A stretch of 64,000 bases of DNA from an uncultured Prevotellaceae bacterium (GTDB lineage: Bacteria; Bacteroidota; Bacteroidia; Bacteroidales; Bacteroidaceae). The position numbers were made by a program, and so were the translations under genes. The notes beneath the pieces are model-generated. The model was not told the origin of the DNA, did not search any database, and was given only the letters and a program-made list of their open reading frames with translations. Numbering within the stretch: position 1 is the first letter of the stretch; each line of letters starts with the position of its first letter. This document shows, in pieces, positions 28,266 through 37,612 of the stretch. The DNA lies in assembly GCA_900316585.1 (NCBI GenBank), contig ONDM01000009.1:62001-126000 (forward strand), in the 5' to 3' direction.

Positions 28266-29270
28266 ATGAGCGAATATACAGCAAAAGACTATAAGAAAGG
28301 ACTGCCTCGGTGGTGTCCTGGATGTGGCGATCATTTCTTCCTTGCCTCTCTGCATAAAGCAATGGCAGAACTTGGAGTTGCTCCTTGGAACATTGCAGTT
28401 ATTTCTGGTATCGGCTGCTCTAGCCGTCTGCCTTATTATATGAACACTTATGCCATGCAGACTATTCACGGTCGTGCAGCTGCCATTTCTACTGGTGCTA
28501 AGGTGACTAACCCAGACCTCTCTGTTTGGCAGGTTTCTGGTGATGGTGATGGATTAGCTATCGGTGGTAATCACTTCATTCATGCTGTACGTCGTAATAT
28601 CGACCTGAACATGATTCTGCTGAATAACCGCATCTATGGCTTAACGAAGGGACAGTATTCCCCAACATCACCACGTGGTTTCGTGAGCAAGTCATCTCCT
28701 TATGGTACAGTGGAAGATCCTTTCTGCCCAGCAGAGCTCTGCTTTGGTGCTCGCGGTCGTTTCTTTGCCCGTGCTGCAGCTGTTGATGCTGCTGGGACAG
28801 TGGAGATACTGAAAGCCGCAGCTCAGCATAAAGGTGCAGCAGTATGCGAGATTCTGCAGAACTGTATGATTTTCAACAATGGCGTTTACGACTATCTGGC
28901 AAAGAAAGAAGATCGTGCCAAAAATGCCATCTACCTAAAACATGGTCAACCTATGGTGTTTGGTGAGAACAACGAGTATGGCTTGATGCAAGATGGCTTT
29001 GGTATTAAAGTGGTAAAGATTGGTGAGAATGGTGTGACAATGGATGATATTTTGGTTCACGATGCACACTGCATGGACAATACCTTGCAACTGAAGCTTG
29101 CCATGATGGATGGTCCAGACTTCCCTGTGGCTTTCGGAGTAATTCGTGATGTAGATGCTCCTACCTACGATGAAGCAGTACATGCTCAAATAGAGGAGGT
29201 TAGCGCAAAGAAGAAATATCACAATTTCACAGAGTTGTTGGAGACTAACGATATCTGGGAAGTGAAATAA
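28266..29270 (+). CDS. korB: 2-oxoglutarate:ferredoxin oxidoreductase, beta (TPP) subunit
   Basis: The 334-residue thiamine-diphosphate and [4Fe-4S]-binding subunit. RWCPGCGDHF near the N-terminus (residues about 15-24) supplies two cluster cysteines, ISGIGCSSR another, and a Cys in the later CEILQNC region completes the set. The TPP/Mg motif GDGDGLAIGGNH followed by LNNRIYGLTKGQYSPTS is complete. It is the second gene of the korAB operon and works with the fused alpha subunit. It ends before a hairpin that separates it from the convergent GIN operon. Confidence 0.94.
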   Translation: MSEYTAKDYKKGLPRWCPGCGDHFFLASLHKAMAELGVAPWNIAVISGIGCSSRLPYYMNTYAMQTIHGRAAAISTGAKVTNPDLSVWQVSGDGDGLAIGGNHFIHAVRRNIDLNMILLNNRIYGLTKGQYSPTSPRGFVSKSSPYGTVEDPFCPAELCFGARGRFFARAAAVDAAGTVEILKAAAQHKGAAVCEILQNCMIFNNGVYDYLAKKEDRAKNAIYLKHGQPMVFGENNEYGLMQDGFGIKVVKIGENGVTMDDILVHDAHCMDNTLQLKLAMMDGPDFPVAFGVIRDVDAPTYDEAVHAQIEEVSAKKKYHNFTELLETNDIWEVK

Positions 29271-29296
29271 TCTTTCTTTTCACTAAAACATTATAG

Positions 29297-29331
29297 AAAG
29301 CGGTAGTCACTTTTTGGGTGGCTACCGCTTT
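29297..29331. terminator. Hairpin between korB and the GIN operon
   Basis: AAAGCGGTAGTCAC (29297-29310) pairs with GTGGCTACCGCTTT (29318-29331) over 14 bp with one G-U pair. The T-tracts are poor on both sides, so it is a probable rather than certain bidirectional terminator. Confidence 0.65.
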
Positions 29332-29359
29332 GAATATATATAAAGTTTGAAGAAAAGAA

Positions 29360-30148
29360 TTAGAATTGGTTGAGTTCGGACACATCAATTTTCGTAACAC
29401 CCGTGTTACGAATGGATGTTTCATCCGCAGTTCCGGAAAGGACAATTTTGCCTACTCCAGAATTTGTGGCATCCAGTTTCTCGCAATCTACCTGTAGGCT
29501 GATAGTACCTGTTCCGCTCTTTCTTACAGACACTTCCTTGCCCTTATAATCCACTTTTATGTTGTCAACTCCACTTGATTGGATGTCTAGCTTATCTGTA
29601 TTTACGACCAGATCCCCTTTGGTGACACCACGGTCATTCAAATTAAGCAGGGTTCCATCAAGATGAACATCTAAATTGGTAACACCTTTTAATTCACAAG
29701 TAGTTTCAGGACAAGTAATCTGTTGGGCTTTAAGATGAAATACGCCACTACTGCTGATGTGCAAATTATCAGTCTTTAGCTTATCTGTATTAAAATTCAA
29801 TACTCCTTTGTTTTCTAGAGAACTCATGTCAGGTGAAGTTATGTAAAGTGTCAACATCTGTTTCTCGTTGGAGCTTTTCTTTTTCTCCTGGTCATTAGCT
29901 ACTACCAGAATTCCATCTTTTACTACCAGTTTGAGGCTTTCAATTTGTTTAGCAGAGCCTTCGGCCTTGATGCTGTAAGTGTTACCTTGTGTATAGTGAA
30001 TATTTACAGCATGATTGTTCTTCAAGCCGGAAAAACCTGTCAAATTATAATCTTTGCTGATGATGGGGCCATCGTTGACTAGTGCTGAAGCTTGTATATT
30101 ACTTATGGTAGCTACTCCTAATGCTACTCCTAAAATTAGCTTTTTCAT
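29360..30148 (-). CDS. Exported GIN-domain protein (head GIN, DUF2807)
   Basis: A 262-residue protein with a Sec signal peptide (MKKLILGVALGVATISNIQA). After it comes a repetitive beta-helix-like domain with recurring SSGV, NTGV and GVTKGD turns characteristic of the head-GIN/DUF2807 family of Bacteroidetes. Such proteins are found at the cell surface or in the periplasm and their function is unknown. It is the last gene of a four-gene minus-strand operon led by an ECF sigma factor, 13 bp after the preceding small secreted protein, so it is probably an effector of that envelope regulon. Confidence 0.85.
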   Translation of the reverse strand: MKKLILGVALGVATISNIQASALVNDGPIISKDYNLTGFSGLKNNHAVNIHYTQGNTYSIKAEGSAKQIESLKLVVKDGILVVANDQEKKKSSNEKQMLTLYITSPDMSSLENKGVLNFNTDKLKTDNLHISSSGVFHLKAQQITCPETTCELKGVTNLDVHLDGTLLNLNDRGVTKGDLVVNTDKLDIQSSGVDNIKVDYKGKEVSVRKSGTGTISLQVDCEKLDATNSGVGKIVLSGTADETSIRNTGVTKIDVSELNQF

Positions 30149-30161
30149 TTTATTTAGTTTT

Positions 30162-30560
30162 TTATTTATATCTGATAATGATTGTTACTTTGCCGTTTGT
30201 AAATAACGATCTGCGATTAGCATATTTAATCATATAGACACGGTTTTCTTTCTCGTTCTCTACGGTCAAGGTCATGGTTTCTTCTTCATCATTGACCATG
30301 ATGCTGAATTGTCCGTTTTCTTTCTCTTGGAGAAATGCTTTACGGAGTTTATTGATAGTAATGTCGGTGGGCTGTAGTACCTTCACTACTTTCAGTACTT
30401 TGCGTGTCTTTGGGTCACGTTCTACAGCTGAGGTAAATGTGCTCTTACCAATAGACGAATATTCATCCACCGCTTTGTCTATTGAGTTTTGAGCAGAGAT
30501 AGCCAGTGTAGTGAAAAGCATCCCTAACATGCATAATAGAATCTTAATTTTCATATTCAT
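30162..30560 (-). CDS. Small secreted protein of unknown function (DUF5024-like)
   Basis: A 132-residue protein with a signal peptide (MNMKIKILLCMLGMLFTTLA, then ISAQ cleavage site). The mature part is a small, mostly charged alpha-beta domain. It resembles short Bacteroides proteins annotated DUF5024 that sit next to ECF sigma operons, but I cannot confirm the family. It lies 6 bp after the anti-sigma-like gene and 13 bp before the GIN-domain gene. It may be a periplasmic sensor or effector of the same system. Confidence 0.7.
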   Translation of the reverse strand: MNMKIKILLCMLGMLFTTLAISAQNSIDKAVDEYSSIGKSTFTSAVERDPKTRKVLKVVKVLQPTDITINKLRKAFLQEKENGQFSIMVNDEEETMTLTVENEKENRVYMIKYANRRSLFTNGKVTIIIRYK

Positions 30561-30566
30561 ATTTTA

Positions 30567-31139
30567 TTATTGATTTAATAGTTGATGGATGCGTTCTCTT
30601 TCTTGTGCATCCTGTATATTACCTAGCAGATCTTGTTCTGCTTGGTTAATTAGGTCGGTAGGAGATGGGGAGCCTATGTCATCTGCTAAGCTCAAGGCAC
30701 TTTTGATTTGAGGCATGATTTCCCTCAAATTGTCAATACGTTCTCCATCTACTATCATATAGCTTCCACCATAGATTCTTTGCAACTTCATGCTTTCGTA
30801 TGTTCGATAAATCCAAAAAGAACCAAGAAAGATGCTAATTGAAGCAGCAATGGTTGCAACTTGAATCCATAATCTACGATGCTTAGGTGGTGTTAAGCTA
30901 ACGGTCTGGTCTATAGTAGGTAAATTAATTTCTGGCTCTGCTTCCGGGAATTCCATAGGAGGCACTTCACAAAGAGAAATGGCATCTAGATCCAGAAATA
31001 TTTCTCGATATGACTCTATGTCTTCAGGCAAGTTCTGTTGTTGCTTGAAGTAATCATAAAGCCATTGTTCTTCTGCTAAGGTTGTATCTCCTTTGAAGAA
31101 TCGGTCTATCAATATCCTTATTTCTGCTATATCTTTCAT
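30567..31139 (-). CDS. Putative transmembrane anti-sigma factor
   Basis: A 190-residue protein with a cytoplasmic N-terminal half containing a ZAS-like start (IRILIDRFFKGDTTLAEEQWLYDYF, residues about 7-31; shown in two parts: IRILIDRFFKG and DTTLAEEQWLYDYF). One membrane helix lies at about 93-110 and a periplasmic tail of about 80 residues follows. It overlaps the sigma-factor gene by 4 bp (ATGA), the usual arrangement of ECF sigma/anti-sigma pairs. It lacks the HxxxCxxC zinc motif, as many Bacteroidetes anti-sigma factors do. The inference that it sequesters the sigma rests on topology and coupling. Confidence 0.75.
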   Translation of the reverse strand: MKDIAEIRILIDRFFKGDTTLAEEQWLYDYFKQQQNLPEDIESYREIFLDLDAISLCEVPPMEFPEAEPEINLPTIDQTVSLTPPKHRRLWIQVATIAASISIFLGSFWIYRTYESMKLQRIYGGSYMIVDGERIDNLREIMPQIKSALSLADDIGSPSPTDLINQAEQDLLGNIQDAQERERIHQLLNQ

Positions 31140-31618
31140 TGTTTATTGCAGGTTAATTTTTCTCTTACTGTTTGTCTAGCTCGGCTCAATGCCTTTCTCA
31201 CAGCAGCTTCTTCCATTTGCAGCAATCGGGCTATGTCTTTCATTTCCATTCCCTCCATGTGTCTAAGTCGGAGAATAGTCTGAGGTACATTGGGTAAACC
31301 TTCTACGATTGTCATCATACGCTCAATGCGTTCATGCTCCATCCTCTCGCTATCTTCGTTACTTACCATAGAGGGTAGGGAAACAATTTCTTCCCGGGGT
31401 TTACGGCGACGGATGGTATCGAGACAAAGATTCCTCACCAATATCCGAGCCAAGCCATTCACAGGGCTTTTCAACTGAGCGCACATCTGCCAGAGCCTCA
31501 TCATGGCATCCTGTACCATATCCTCAGCCTCGTCAGTATTACCTAGATACCGCTTGGCTTCAACGATTAATACAGGTCGGAGTCTTTGCATCGATATTTC
31601 AAACTCTTCGTTTGTCAT
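31136..31618 (-). CDS. ECF-type RNA polymerase sigma factor
   Basis: A 160-residue sigma-70-family protein with only regions 2 and 4. Region 2 shows GNTDEAEDMVQDAMMRLWQ and the LVRNLCLDTIRRRK segment. Region 4 shows the helix-turn-helix KDIARLLQMEEAAVRKALSRAR. It heads an operon with a putative anti-sigma factor, a small secreted protein and a GIN-domain protein, suggesting control of an envelope response. Its own promoter (31654-31684) is of the housekeeping type, so the operon is not solely autoregulated. Confidence 0.93.
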   Translation of the reverse strand: MTNEEFEISMQRLRPVLIVEAKRYLGNTDEAEDMVQDAMMRLWQMCAQLKSPVNGLARILVRNLCLDTIRRRKPREEIVSLPSMVSNEDSERMEHERIERMMTIVEGLPNVPQTILRLRHMEGMEMKDIARLLQMEEAAVRKALSRARQTVREKLTCNKQ

Positions 31619-31653
31619 TCAGCTATTATCTTTGTTTATCTATAATTAATACG

Positions 31654-31684
31654 CAAAGTAATATGTTTTGTGACATAAAACAAA
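31654..31684 (-). promoter_or_regulatory. Promoter of the ECF sigma operon
   Basis: On the minus strand TTTG (31681-31684), a 19-bp spacer and TTACTTTG (31654-31661), one base off consensus. It is 36 bp before the sigma-factor start. Confidence 0.7.
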
Positions 31685-31966
31685 TATTTTTATCTCTGCA
31701 TTACGAAGAAATTTTGATAAGATTCTCTTCATGACCTCATTTCGTTCAGTTGTAGCAATGATATACGTTATTACTGAAAGAATGTAATTAGATTTTACGA
31801 GGTTAACAACTTTCAAATATTTAGTTTTTATGTTTTTACATCAAAAGAAACTAAAAACTCCCTAAATTGCAATATCGAGGTTGCAGTAAATGCAACTAAG
31901 TGAAAAAAAAGTTTTTAAGGCATTGAAATATTTGCATATTGACGTGGAAATTTACGAATAAAATAT

Positions 31967-31974
31967 TATTTTTG
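31967..31974 (+). promoter_or_regulatory. -7 promoter box of pckA
   Basis: TATTTTTG matches TAnnTTTG and lies 56 bp before the pckA ATG. No TTTG sits at the expected -33 position, which may mean activator dependence. Confidence 0.5.
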
Positions 31975-32030
31975 CATTCGATTTAAAAGGTGAAGATTAA
32001 TAATTACACTCTAAAAATTAAAATAATAAA

Positions 32031-33644
32031 ATGGCAAATTTGGATTTAACAAAGTACGGTATCACTGGTTCAACCGTGATTGGTCACAATCCTTCTTACG
32101 AGGCATTGTTCGAGGCTGAAATGAAGCCAGGATTGGAAGGTTTTGACAAAGGTCAGCTGACCGAGTTAGGTGCAGTAAACGTAATGACAGGTATCTTTAC
32201 TGGTCGTTCACCTAAGGACAAATATATCGTAATGGACGATGTGTCTAAGGATACAGTATGGTGGACTACTGAAGGATATAAGAACGATAACCACCCAATG
32301 TCAGAGGAAACTTGGGCTGAAGTAAAGAAGATGGCTATCAAGGAGCTTTGCAACAAGGAACTTTATGTTGTAGATGCTTTCTGTGGTGCTAATGAGGATA
32401 CTCGTATGGCTGTTCGCTTCATTGTTGAAGTAGCATGGCAGGCACACTTTGTTAAGAATATGTTCATCCAGCCTACTGCTGAAGAACTGGAGAACTTTGA
32501 GCCTAATTTCGTTATCTACAATGCTTCTAAGGCAAAGGTAGAGAACTTCGAGAAGTTGGGTATGCGTTCTGAAACTTGTGCTGCATTCAATGTTAAGAGC
32601 CGTGAGCAGGTAATTCTGAATACATGGTATGGTGGTGAAATGAAGAAGGGTATGTTCTCTATGATGAACTACTACTTGCCTCTAAGAGGTATTGCTTCAA
32701 TGCACTGCTCTGCTAACACTGATATGAACGGTGAGAACACTGCAATCTTCTTTGGTTTGTCTGGTACTGGTAAGACTACTCTTTCTACCGATCCTAAGCG
32801 TCTGCTGATTGGTGATGACGAGCACGGATGGGATGATAATGGCGTATTCAACTTCGAAGGTGGTTGCTATGCAAAGGTTATCAAGTTGGATAAGGAGTCT
32901 GAGCCAGATATCTACAATGCAATCAAGCGTAACGCATTGCTGGAGAATGTAACTGTAGACGAGAAGGGTGTTATCGACTTCAATGATAAGAGTGTAACTG
33001 AGAATACCCGTGTATCTTATCCAATCGAGCACATTACTAACATTGTAAAGAAGGTTAATGGCAAGAGCGCTGGTCCAGCTGCTAAGCAGGTTATCTTCTT
33101 GAGTGCTGATGCATTCGGTGTTTTACCTCCAGTATCTATCTTGACTCCAGAACAGACTAAGTATTACTTCCTTTCTGGATTTACTGCTAAGTTGGCTGGT
33201 ACTGAGCGTGGTATTACTGAGCCTACTCCTACATTCTCTGCTTGCTTTGGTCAGGCATTCTTGGAATTGCACCCAACTAAGTACGGTGAGGAGCTTGTAA
33301 AGAAGATGGAAAAGAGTGGTGCTAAGGCATACTTGGTTAACACTGGTTGGAATGGTACTGGTAAGCGAATCTCTATTAGAGATACTCGTGGTATCATCGA
33401 CGCTATTTTGAACGGTGACATCAACAAGGTAGAGACTAAGCACATTCCTTACTTCAACTTCGAGGTTCCAGTAGTTTTGGAAGGTGTTGACCGTCGTATT
33501 CTTGACCCACGTGACACTTATGCTTGTGATGGCGAATGGGAAGAGAAGGCAAAGGATTTGGCAGCTCGCTTCATCAAGAACTTTGATAAGTATACAACCA
33601 ATGAGGCTGGTAAGGCTTTGGTTGCTGCTGGTCCACAGCTCTAA
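32031..33644 (+). CDS. pckA: Phosphoenolpyruvate carboxykinase (ATP)
   Basis: Interconverts oxaloacetate plus ATP and phosphoenolpyruvate plus CO2. In Bacteroidales it usually runs toward oxaloacetate, feeding succinate formation. The 537-residue length fits the ATP-dependent family. [11 protein letters not shown] is the kinase P-loop and [12 protein letters not shown] the following metal-binding segment. [10 protein letters not shown] and the [11 protein letters not shown] motif are also standard. Codon use is strongly biased (frequent GGT, AAG, GCT), in keeping with high expression. It is monocistronic with a G+C-rich terminator. Confidence 0.97.
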   Translation: MANLDLTKYGITGSTVIGHNPSYEALFEAEMKPGLEGFDKGQLTELGAVNVMTGIFTGRSPKDKYIVMDDVSKDTVWWTTEGYKNDNHPMSEETWAEVKKMAIKELCNKELYVVDAFCGANEDTRMAVRFIVEVAWQAHFVKNMFIQPTAEELENFEPNFVIYNASKAKVENFEKLGMRSETCAAFNVKSREQVILNTWYGGEMKKGMFSMMNYYLPLRGIASMHCSANTDMNGENTAIFFGLSGTGKTTLSTDPKRLLIGDDEHGWDDNGVFNFEGGCYAKVIKLDKESEPDIYNAIKRNALLENVTVDEKGVIDFNDKSVTENTRVSYPIEHITNIVKKVNGKSAGPAAKQVIFLSADAFGVLPPVSILTPEQTKYYFLSGFTAKLAGTERGITEPTPTFSACFGQAFLELHPTKYGEELVKKMEKSGAKAYLVNTGWNGTGKRISIRDTRGIIDAILNGDINKVETKHIPYFNFEVPVVLEGVDRRILDPRDTYACDGEWEEKAKDLAARFIKNFDKYTTNEAGKALVAAGPQL

Positions 33645-33665
33645 TTGGAATTTGCTTAAAATAAT

Positions 33666-33699
33666 TAGGGGAGCTCTCCGAAGGGGAGCTCCTCTTTTG
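33666..33699 (+). terminator. Intrinsic terminator of pckA
   Basis: GGGGAGCTC (33668-33676) pairs with GAGCTCCTC (33686-33694) with one G-U pair, then TTTT. The T-run also forms the -33 element of the next promoter. Confidence 0.85.
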
Positions 33700-33726
33700 T
33701 GTTTCAGCATATTTTTCTTACCTTTG
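33696..33726 (+). promoter_or_regulatory. Promoter of the outer-membrane barrel gene
   Basis: TTTG at 33696-33699, a 19-bp spacer and TACCTTTG at 33719-33726, exact consensus. The -33 box lies in the T-tract of the pckA terminator. The ORF start is 36 bp downstream. Confidence 0.8.
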
Positions 33727-33762
33727 CGTTGTTTACTGATGAATGCTTATAACTGAATATCT

Positions 33763-34425
33763 ATGAAAAAGTTGTTACTAGTCTTAGTAGTATTGTCTTC
33801 TTGTACTCTTGCATTTGCACAAGGTGAAGTAGGGAAGTGGAGCGTTCATGTCCAATTGGGTGTCAACATGAATAACTGGGGCGTCAAAAACAGCAGTGGA
33901 AACATGACTTTTGACTGGACTGATGCGATAGCTAATATAGACAGAGTGGAGACAAAGTCTAAGTTAGGGCTTGTTGGAGGTGCTGAAATGGGTTACCAAA
34001 TGAATAGTTGGTTCAGGCCTTCTGTTGGCTTATTGTTTCAATCAAAGGGTATTAAGGTGAAGGGATATGTTTCTGTCCCTAGTCATAAAATCTATGATGT
34101 AGAATCAGAGAATAAAGGGACTTTGGGTTATCTTACCCTTCCTCTTATGGCTAATTTCTATGTGGTAAAAGGGCTTGCATTGAAAGTTGGAATACAGCCG
34201 GCATTACGTATCTCTTGTGACCATGACATGGATGATGAAATTAAGCCTACAGAGTTTTCCATTCCTATAGGTTTTTCCTATGAATATGCTAATGTGATAC
34301 TTGATGCCCGTTATTATTATGGACTTACAAATCCAGTAAAAAAATCCTCATATTACCATACTTTCGCTGATGGTGCTACAAATCGTGGGTTTATGGTAAC
34401 TGTTGGGTATAAGTTTGATTTGTGA
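33763..34425 (+). CDS. Small outer-membrane beta-barrel protein (porin family)
   Basis: A 220-residue protein with a signal peptide ending AFAQ. It is built of alternating amphipathic strands (YQMNSWFRPSVGLLFQ, LGYLTLPLMANFYV, ANVILDARYYYGL) and ends with a hydrophobic FMVTVGYKFDL strand, consistent with insertion in the outer membrane. This matches the OMP_b-brl_2 (PorT-like) family common in Bacteroidetes. Substrate or role is unknown. It has its own consensus promoter and is followed 50 bp later by the TlpA-like gene with its own -7 box. Confidence 0.82.
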   Translation: MKKLLLVLVVLSSCTLAFAQGEVGKWSVHVQLGVNMNNWGVKNSSGNMTFDWTDAIANIDRVETKSKLGLVGGAEMGYQMNSWFRPSVGLLFQSKGIKVKGYVSVPSHKIYDVESENKGTLGYLTLPLMANFYVVKGLALKVGIQPALRISCDHDMDDEIKPTEFSIPIGFSYEYANVILDARYYYGLTNPVKKSSYYHTFADGATNRGFMVTVGYKFDL

Positions 34426-34450
34426 AATAATATATCAGATAAATTTTAAC

Positions 34451-34458
34451 TATATTTG
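34451..34458 (+). promoter_or_regulatory. -7 promoter box of the tlpA-like/dsbD/cyuA operon
   Basis: TATATTTG, 17 bp before the ATG. No TTTG is found at the expected -33 spacing. Confidence 0.5.
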
Positions 34459-34475
34459 CAGTTAATTCTATAGGA

Positions 34476-35561
34476 ATGAAACGTTTCTTCTTCTTCTTCT
34501 TGCTCTTTCTCTGCTCCTTAACAGAGGGGTTGGCTCAGGAAATGGGTATAATAGGATGGGTGTCTCAGAAGCAGAAGACTCAGATAGAAGGGTCTTCATT
34601 GTTTTTGAGGGATCTAGTTACGGGGGAGAAATTAGACAGTTGCAAACTAAATGGTGAAGGTTATTCTTTTCATTTAGCAAATGTGAGTCAGAAGAAAGCT
34701 GTGGTGATAGAGCCTATTGATGTTTTGTTGGTTGTAGAAAGTGGGAATGTATTGGTGGAGTCTGATATGAGTTTGAGTGGATCATTGCTCAATGAGTTGT
34801 GGAATGCTTATATCCAAGATAGAAACAAGTATGTTCGGGATTTTAACCGGCAGTATCAGTCAGCTAGAAACGACTTGATGCTGGACAAAAAACAGAAATC
34901 GGGTTTGCTGAAGTCTTTGACAGATGAATATGAAGCTACGTTCAAGAGCCGGGCTATGAATATGATGAGAAGAAATCTCAACAATCCTTTGAACACATTG
35001 ACTTTTGTTGAGTGTATCTCTTGGATTGAAGATTATGATACATTTGAAAGACTCTATGCTCTGACTTCTGAAACAACTAGAAATTGCCCTATTGTAAAAC
35101 AAACAGTGGATAGGATGGAAAAACTGCATAGTACCTCACCAGGCAAGATGTTTACAGATTTCATCGTTCCAAATGGTAATCCTGATGGGAGTCAAGCCAG
35201 ACTTTCCGACTATGTCGCTAAAGGAAAGTATGTGTTGGTTGATTTTTTTGCCAGTTGGTGTGGCCCTTGCAGAAAAGAGGGCGTTTTCTTAAAGAAAGCC
35301 TATGAACTTTATCATGAAAAAGGATTGGAAATATTAAGTGTGGCAACTTGGGATAAACGAGAGGACTCAATAAAGGCCTTTCGAGAAGATAATTATTTCT
35401 GGCCTCGTATTTTAGAGGCAGGAGATATTCCCAGTCAAACATATGGTTTCAATGGAATTCCTCAGATAATGCTGTTTGATCCAAATGGAATTATTGTAGC
35501 ACGTGATTTACGTGGAGAAGAGATACTAAAACAATTAAACGAATTTTTAGAAAATAAATAG
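34476..35561 (+). CDS. TlpA-like thioredoxin-fold lipoprotein/periplasmic oxidoreductase
   Basis: A 361-residue exported protein with a Phe-rich signal peptide ending GLAQ. The N-terminal 100 residues resemble DUF4369, a beta-rich domain often fused to thioredoxins in Bacteroidetes. A helical middle follows. The C-terminal thioredoxin/AhpC-TSA domain (about 225-361) has the active site WCGPC (in ASWCGPCRKE) and the cis-Pro loop GIPQIML. It should reduce disulfides in the periplasm. Its neighbour dsbD, 4 bp downstream, encodes the membrane electron donor, a good functional fit. Confidence 0.88.
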   Translation: MKRFFFFFLLFLCSLTEGLAQEMGIIGWVSQKQKTQIEGSSLFLRDLVTGEKLDSCKLNGEGYSFHLANVSQKKAVVIEPIDVLLVVESGNVLVESDMSLSGSLLNELWNAYIQDRNKYVRDFNRQYQSARNDLMLDKKQKSGLLKSLTDEYEATFKSRAMNMMRRNLNNPLNTLTFVECISWIEDYDTFERLYALTSETTRNCPIVKQTVDRMEKLHSTSPGKMFTDFIVPNGNPDGSQARLSDYVAKGKYVLVDFFASWCGPCRKEGVFLKKAYELYHEKGLEILSVATWDKREDSIKAFREDNYFWPRILEAGDIPSQTYGFNGIPQIMLFDPNGIIVARDLRGEEILKQLNEFLENK

Positions 35562-35565
35562 TAAC

Positions 35566-37611
35566 ATGAAGAAGATAGCTATTCTCTTGCTGATGTTGAC
35601 TCTGGTCACCATAGTTGTCCAGGCACAAGTGAATGTAAAGGTCGTTCAGAAGCAGACAGCTCCAGATACCTTTGATTTGATATTTACGTGTTCTATCGAT
35701 GAAGGTTGGCACATTTATTCAATTACAGAAGACAATGGCCCTATCCCTACATCTTTTAACGTAGATAAGAAAGAAGGAGTGGAACTTGTCGGTGGCTTGA
35801 AGTCTAAGACACAACCCCAGTCTCATTATGAGGATGTATTTGATGCCAATGTTTCCTACTATGAGAAGTCTGCAGAGTTTACTCAGACAGTGAAAATCAC
35901 GGAACCTGTTTATTCTATTGAAGGTTATTTGGAATATGGTGCATGTAATGATCAAAATTGTCTGCCTCCTACCTCAGTGGATTTTAAGTATGAAGGCAAA
36001 GGGGTGGAAAAGGCTTCGGAACCAGCAAAAGTGGAGCCTGCACTTTTGAAAGAGGAAGATGCTTCAGTGAAAAAAGAGAATGAAGCTGCAGTGCTTGTTG
36101 CTGATTCAACAGTTCTAAGCCGTTCTATGGAACCATCAGCAGAATTAGACAATTTATGGACTCCTGTCATTAAGGAACTAAACAGCTACGGTGAGAAAAA
36201 TGATACTTCAAATAAGAGCCTTTGGGCCATTTTTGGCCTAGGCTTCTTAGGAGGCTTGATTGCTTTGTTCACTCCATGTGTATGGCCAATAATTCCTATG
36301 ACGGTAAGTTTCTTCTTGAAGCGTTCCAAGAATGATAAGAAAAAGGGAATTCGTGATGCGATTACTTATGGTCTTTCTATTGTTGTAATCTATGTGTCAT
36401 TAGGCTTGATAATTACTTTGATATTTGGAGCTAGTGCATTGAATTCCTTGTCAACGAATGCTATATTCAATATCTTCTTTTTCTTGATGTTGGTAGTGTT
36501 TGGTGCATCTTTTTTGGGTGGATTCGAAATTACTCTACCATCATCATGGAGTAACGCCGTAGATAACAAAGCTAGTAGTACGACAGGCTTGTTGAGCATA
36601 TTTCTTATGGCATTCACCTTGTCTTTGGTCTCTTTCTCCTGTACGGGTCCTATCATTGGATTCTTGTTGGTGGAAATGGCTACGACGAATATTATTGGGC
36701 CTACAGTTGGTATGTTGGGCTTTGCTGTTGCATTGGCTTTGCCATTTACATTTTTTGCACTTTTCCCTACGTTGTTGAAGAGTGCACCTAGAAGTGGCAA
36801 TTGGATGAATGTGATTAAGGTTACCCTTGGCTTCATAGAACTGGCATTTGCCTTGAAGTTCTTTTCTGTTGCTGATTTAGCATATGGGTGGCATTTAATG
36901 GATCGTGAGGTTTTCCTTTGTTTGTGGATTATCTTGTTTGCTCTTCTTGGTGCTTATCTAATCGGATGGATTCGTTTCCCTCACGATGAGGATGAATTTG
37001 ACGAGGAAGGTAATGTGGTGGTAAATCCTCGTACTTCTGTTCCAAGATTTTTCATGGCTCTCATTTCTTTTGCATTTGCTTTATATATGGTTCCAGGACT
37101 TTGGGGTGCTCCATGTAAGGCAGTCAGTGCATTCTCACCTCCAATGAATACTCAGGATTTCAATCTTGCCAAGAGCGATGCTGTTGAGGCGAAGTTCAAG
37201 GATTATGAAGCAGGTATGCAGTATGCTGCAGCTCAACATAAACCTGTCATGATTGATTTCACTGGTTTTGGTTGTGTGAACTGTCGACAGATGGAAGCTG
37301 CAGTATGGACTGATGAGACTGTGAAAGATTTGATAGATAATGAGTATGTACTTATTTCATTATATGTTGATGACAAGACTCCATTGCCAGAAATTATTGA
37401 GGTGAAGGAGAATGGTCAAACTCGCAAGTTACGTACTGTTGGTGATAAGTGGAGCTATTTTCAACGTACGAAGTTTGGAGCCCAGACTCAGCCTTTCTAT
37501 GTACTTCTTGATAATGAAGGAAAGCCTTTGAATAGGAGTTATAGTCATGATGAAAGTATTTCAAATTATGTTGAATTTCTTAATATGGGTTTAAAGAATT
37601 ATAGAAAATAA
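35566..37611 (+). CDS. dsbD: Thiol:disulfide interchange protein DsbD
   Basis: Passes electrons from cytoplasmic thioredoxin across the inner membrane to periplasmic thioredoxin-like proteins. The 681 residues show all three DsbD parts. After a signal peptide comes the alpha domain with CNDQNC (about residues 127-132). Then comes the transmembrane beta domain with eight or so helices and the Cys of TPCVWPIIPM and of SFSCTGPIIGF. Last is the gamma thioredoxin domain with GCVNCRQ. It sits between the TlpA-like gene and cyuA with gaps of 4 and 1 bp, so the three are one transcript. Confidence 0.93.
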   Translation: MKKIAILLLMLTLVTIVVQAQVNVKVVQKQTAPDTFDLIFTCSIDEGWHIYSITEDNGPIPTSFNVDKKEGVELVGGLKSKTQPQSHYEDVFDANVSYYEKSAEFTQTVKITEPVYSIEGYLEYGACNDQNCLPPTSVDFKYEGKGVEKASEPAKVEPALLKEEDASVKKENEAAVLVADSTVLSRSMEPSAELDNLWTPVIKELNSYGEKNDTSNKSLWAIFGLGFLGGLIALFTPCVWPIIPMTVSFFLKRSKNDKKKGIRDAITYGLSIVVIYVSLGLIITLIFGASALNSLSTNAIFNIFFFLMLVVFGASFLGGFEITLPSSWSNAVDNKASSTTGLLSIFLMAFTLSLVSFSCTGPIIGFLLVEMATTNIIGPTVGMLGFAVALALPFTFFALFPTLLKSAPRSGNWMNVIKVTLGFIELAFALKFFSVADLAYGWHLMDREVFLCLWIILFALLGAYLIGWIRFPHDEDEFDEEGNVVVNPRTSVPRFFMALISFAFALYMVPGLWGAPCKAVSAFSPPMNTQDFNLAKSDAVEAKFKDYEAGMQYAAAQHKPVMIDFTGFGCVNCRQMEAAVWTDETVKDLIDNEYVLISLYVDDKTPLPEIIEVKENGQTRKLRTVGDKWSYFQRTKFGAQTQPFYVLLDNEGKPLNRSYSHDESISNYVEFLNMGLKNYRK

Positions 37612-37612
37612 C

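Larger units (their letters stand above)
31619..32030. other. Divergent intergenic region, sigma operon and pckA
   Basis: A 412-bp gap with a sigma-70-type promoter for the minus-strand sigma operon at its left and a -7 box of pckA near its right end. The middle, 31690-31940, is AT-rich without recognisable genes. Its length leaves room for pckA catabolite-type control sites that I cannot identify. Confidence 0.7.

Noticed and set aside
29297..29331. The 14-bp hairpin as a mobile-element end or attachment site
   Set aside because: It lies between two convergent operons, has no direct repeats around it and no integrase nearby; a terminator is simpler.
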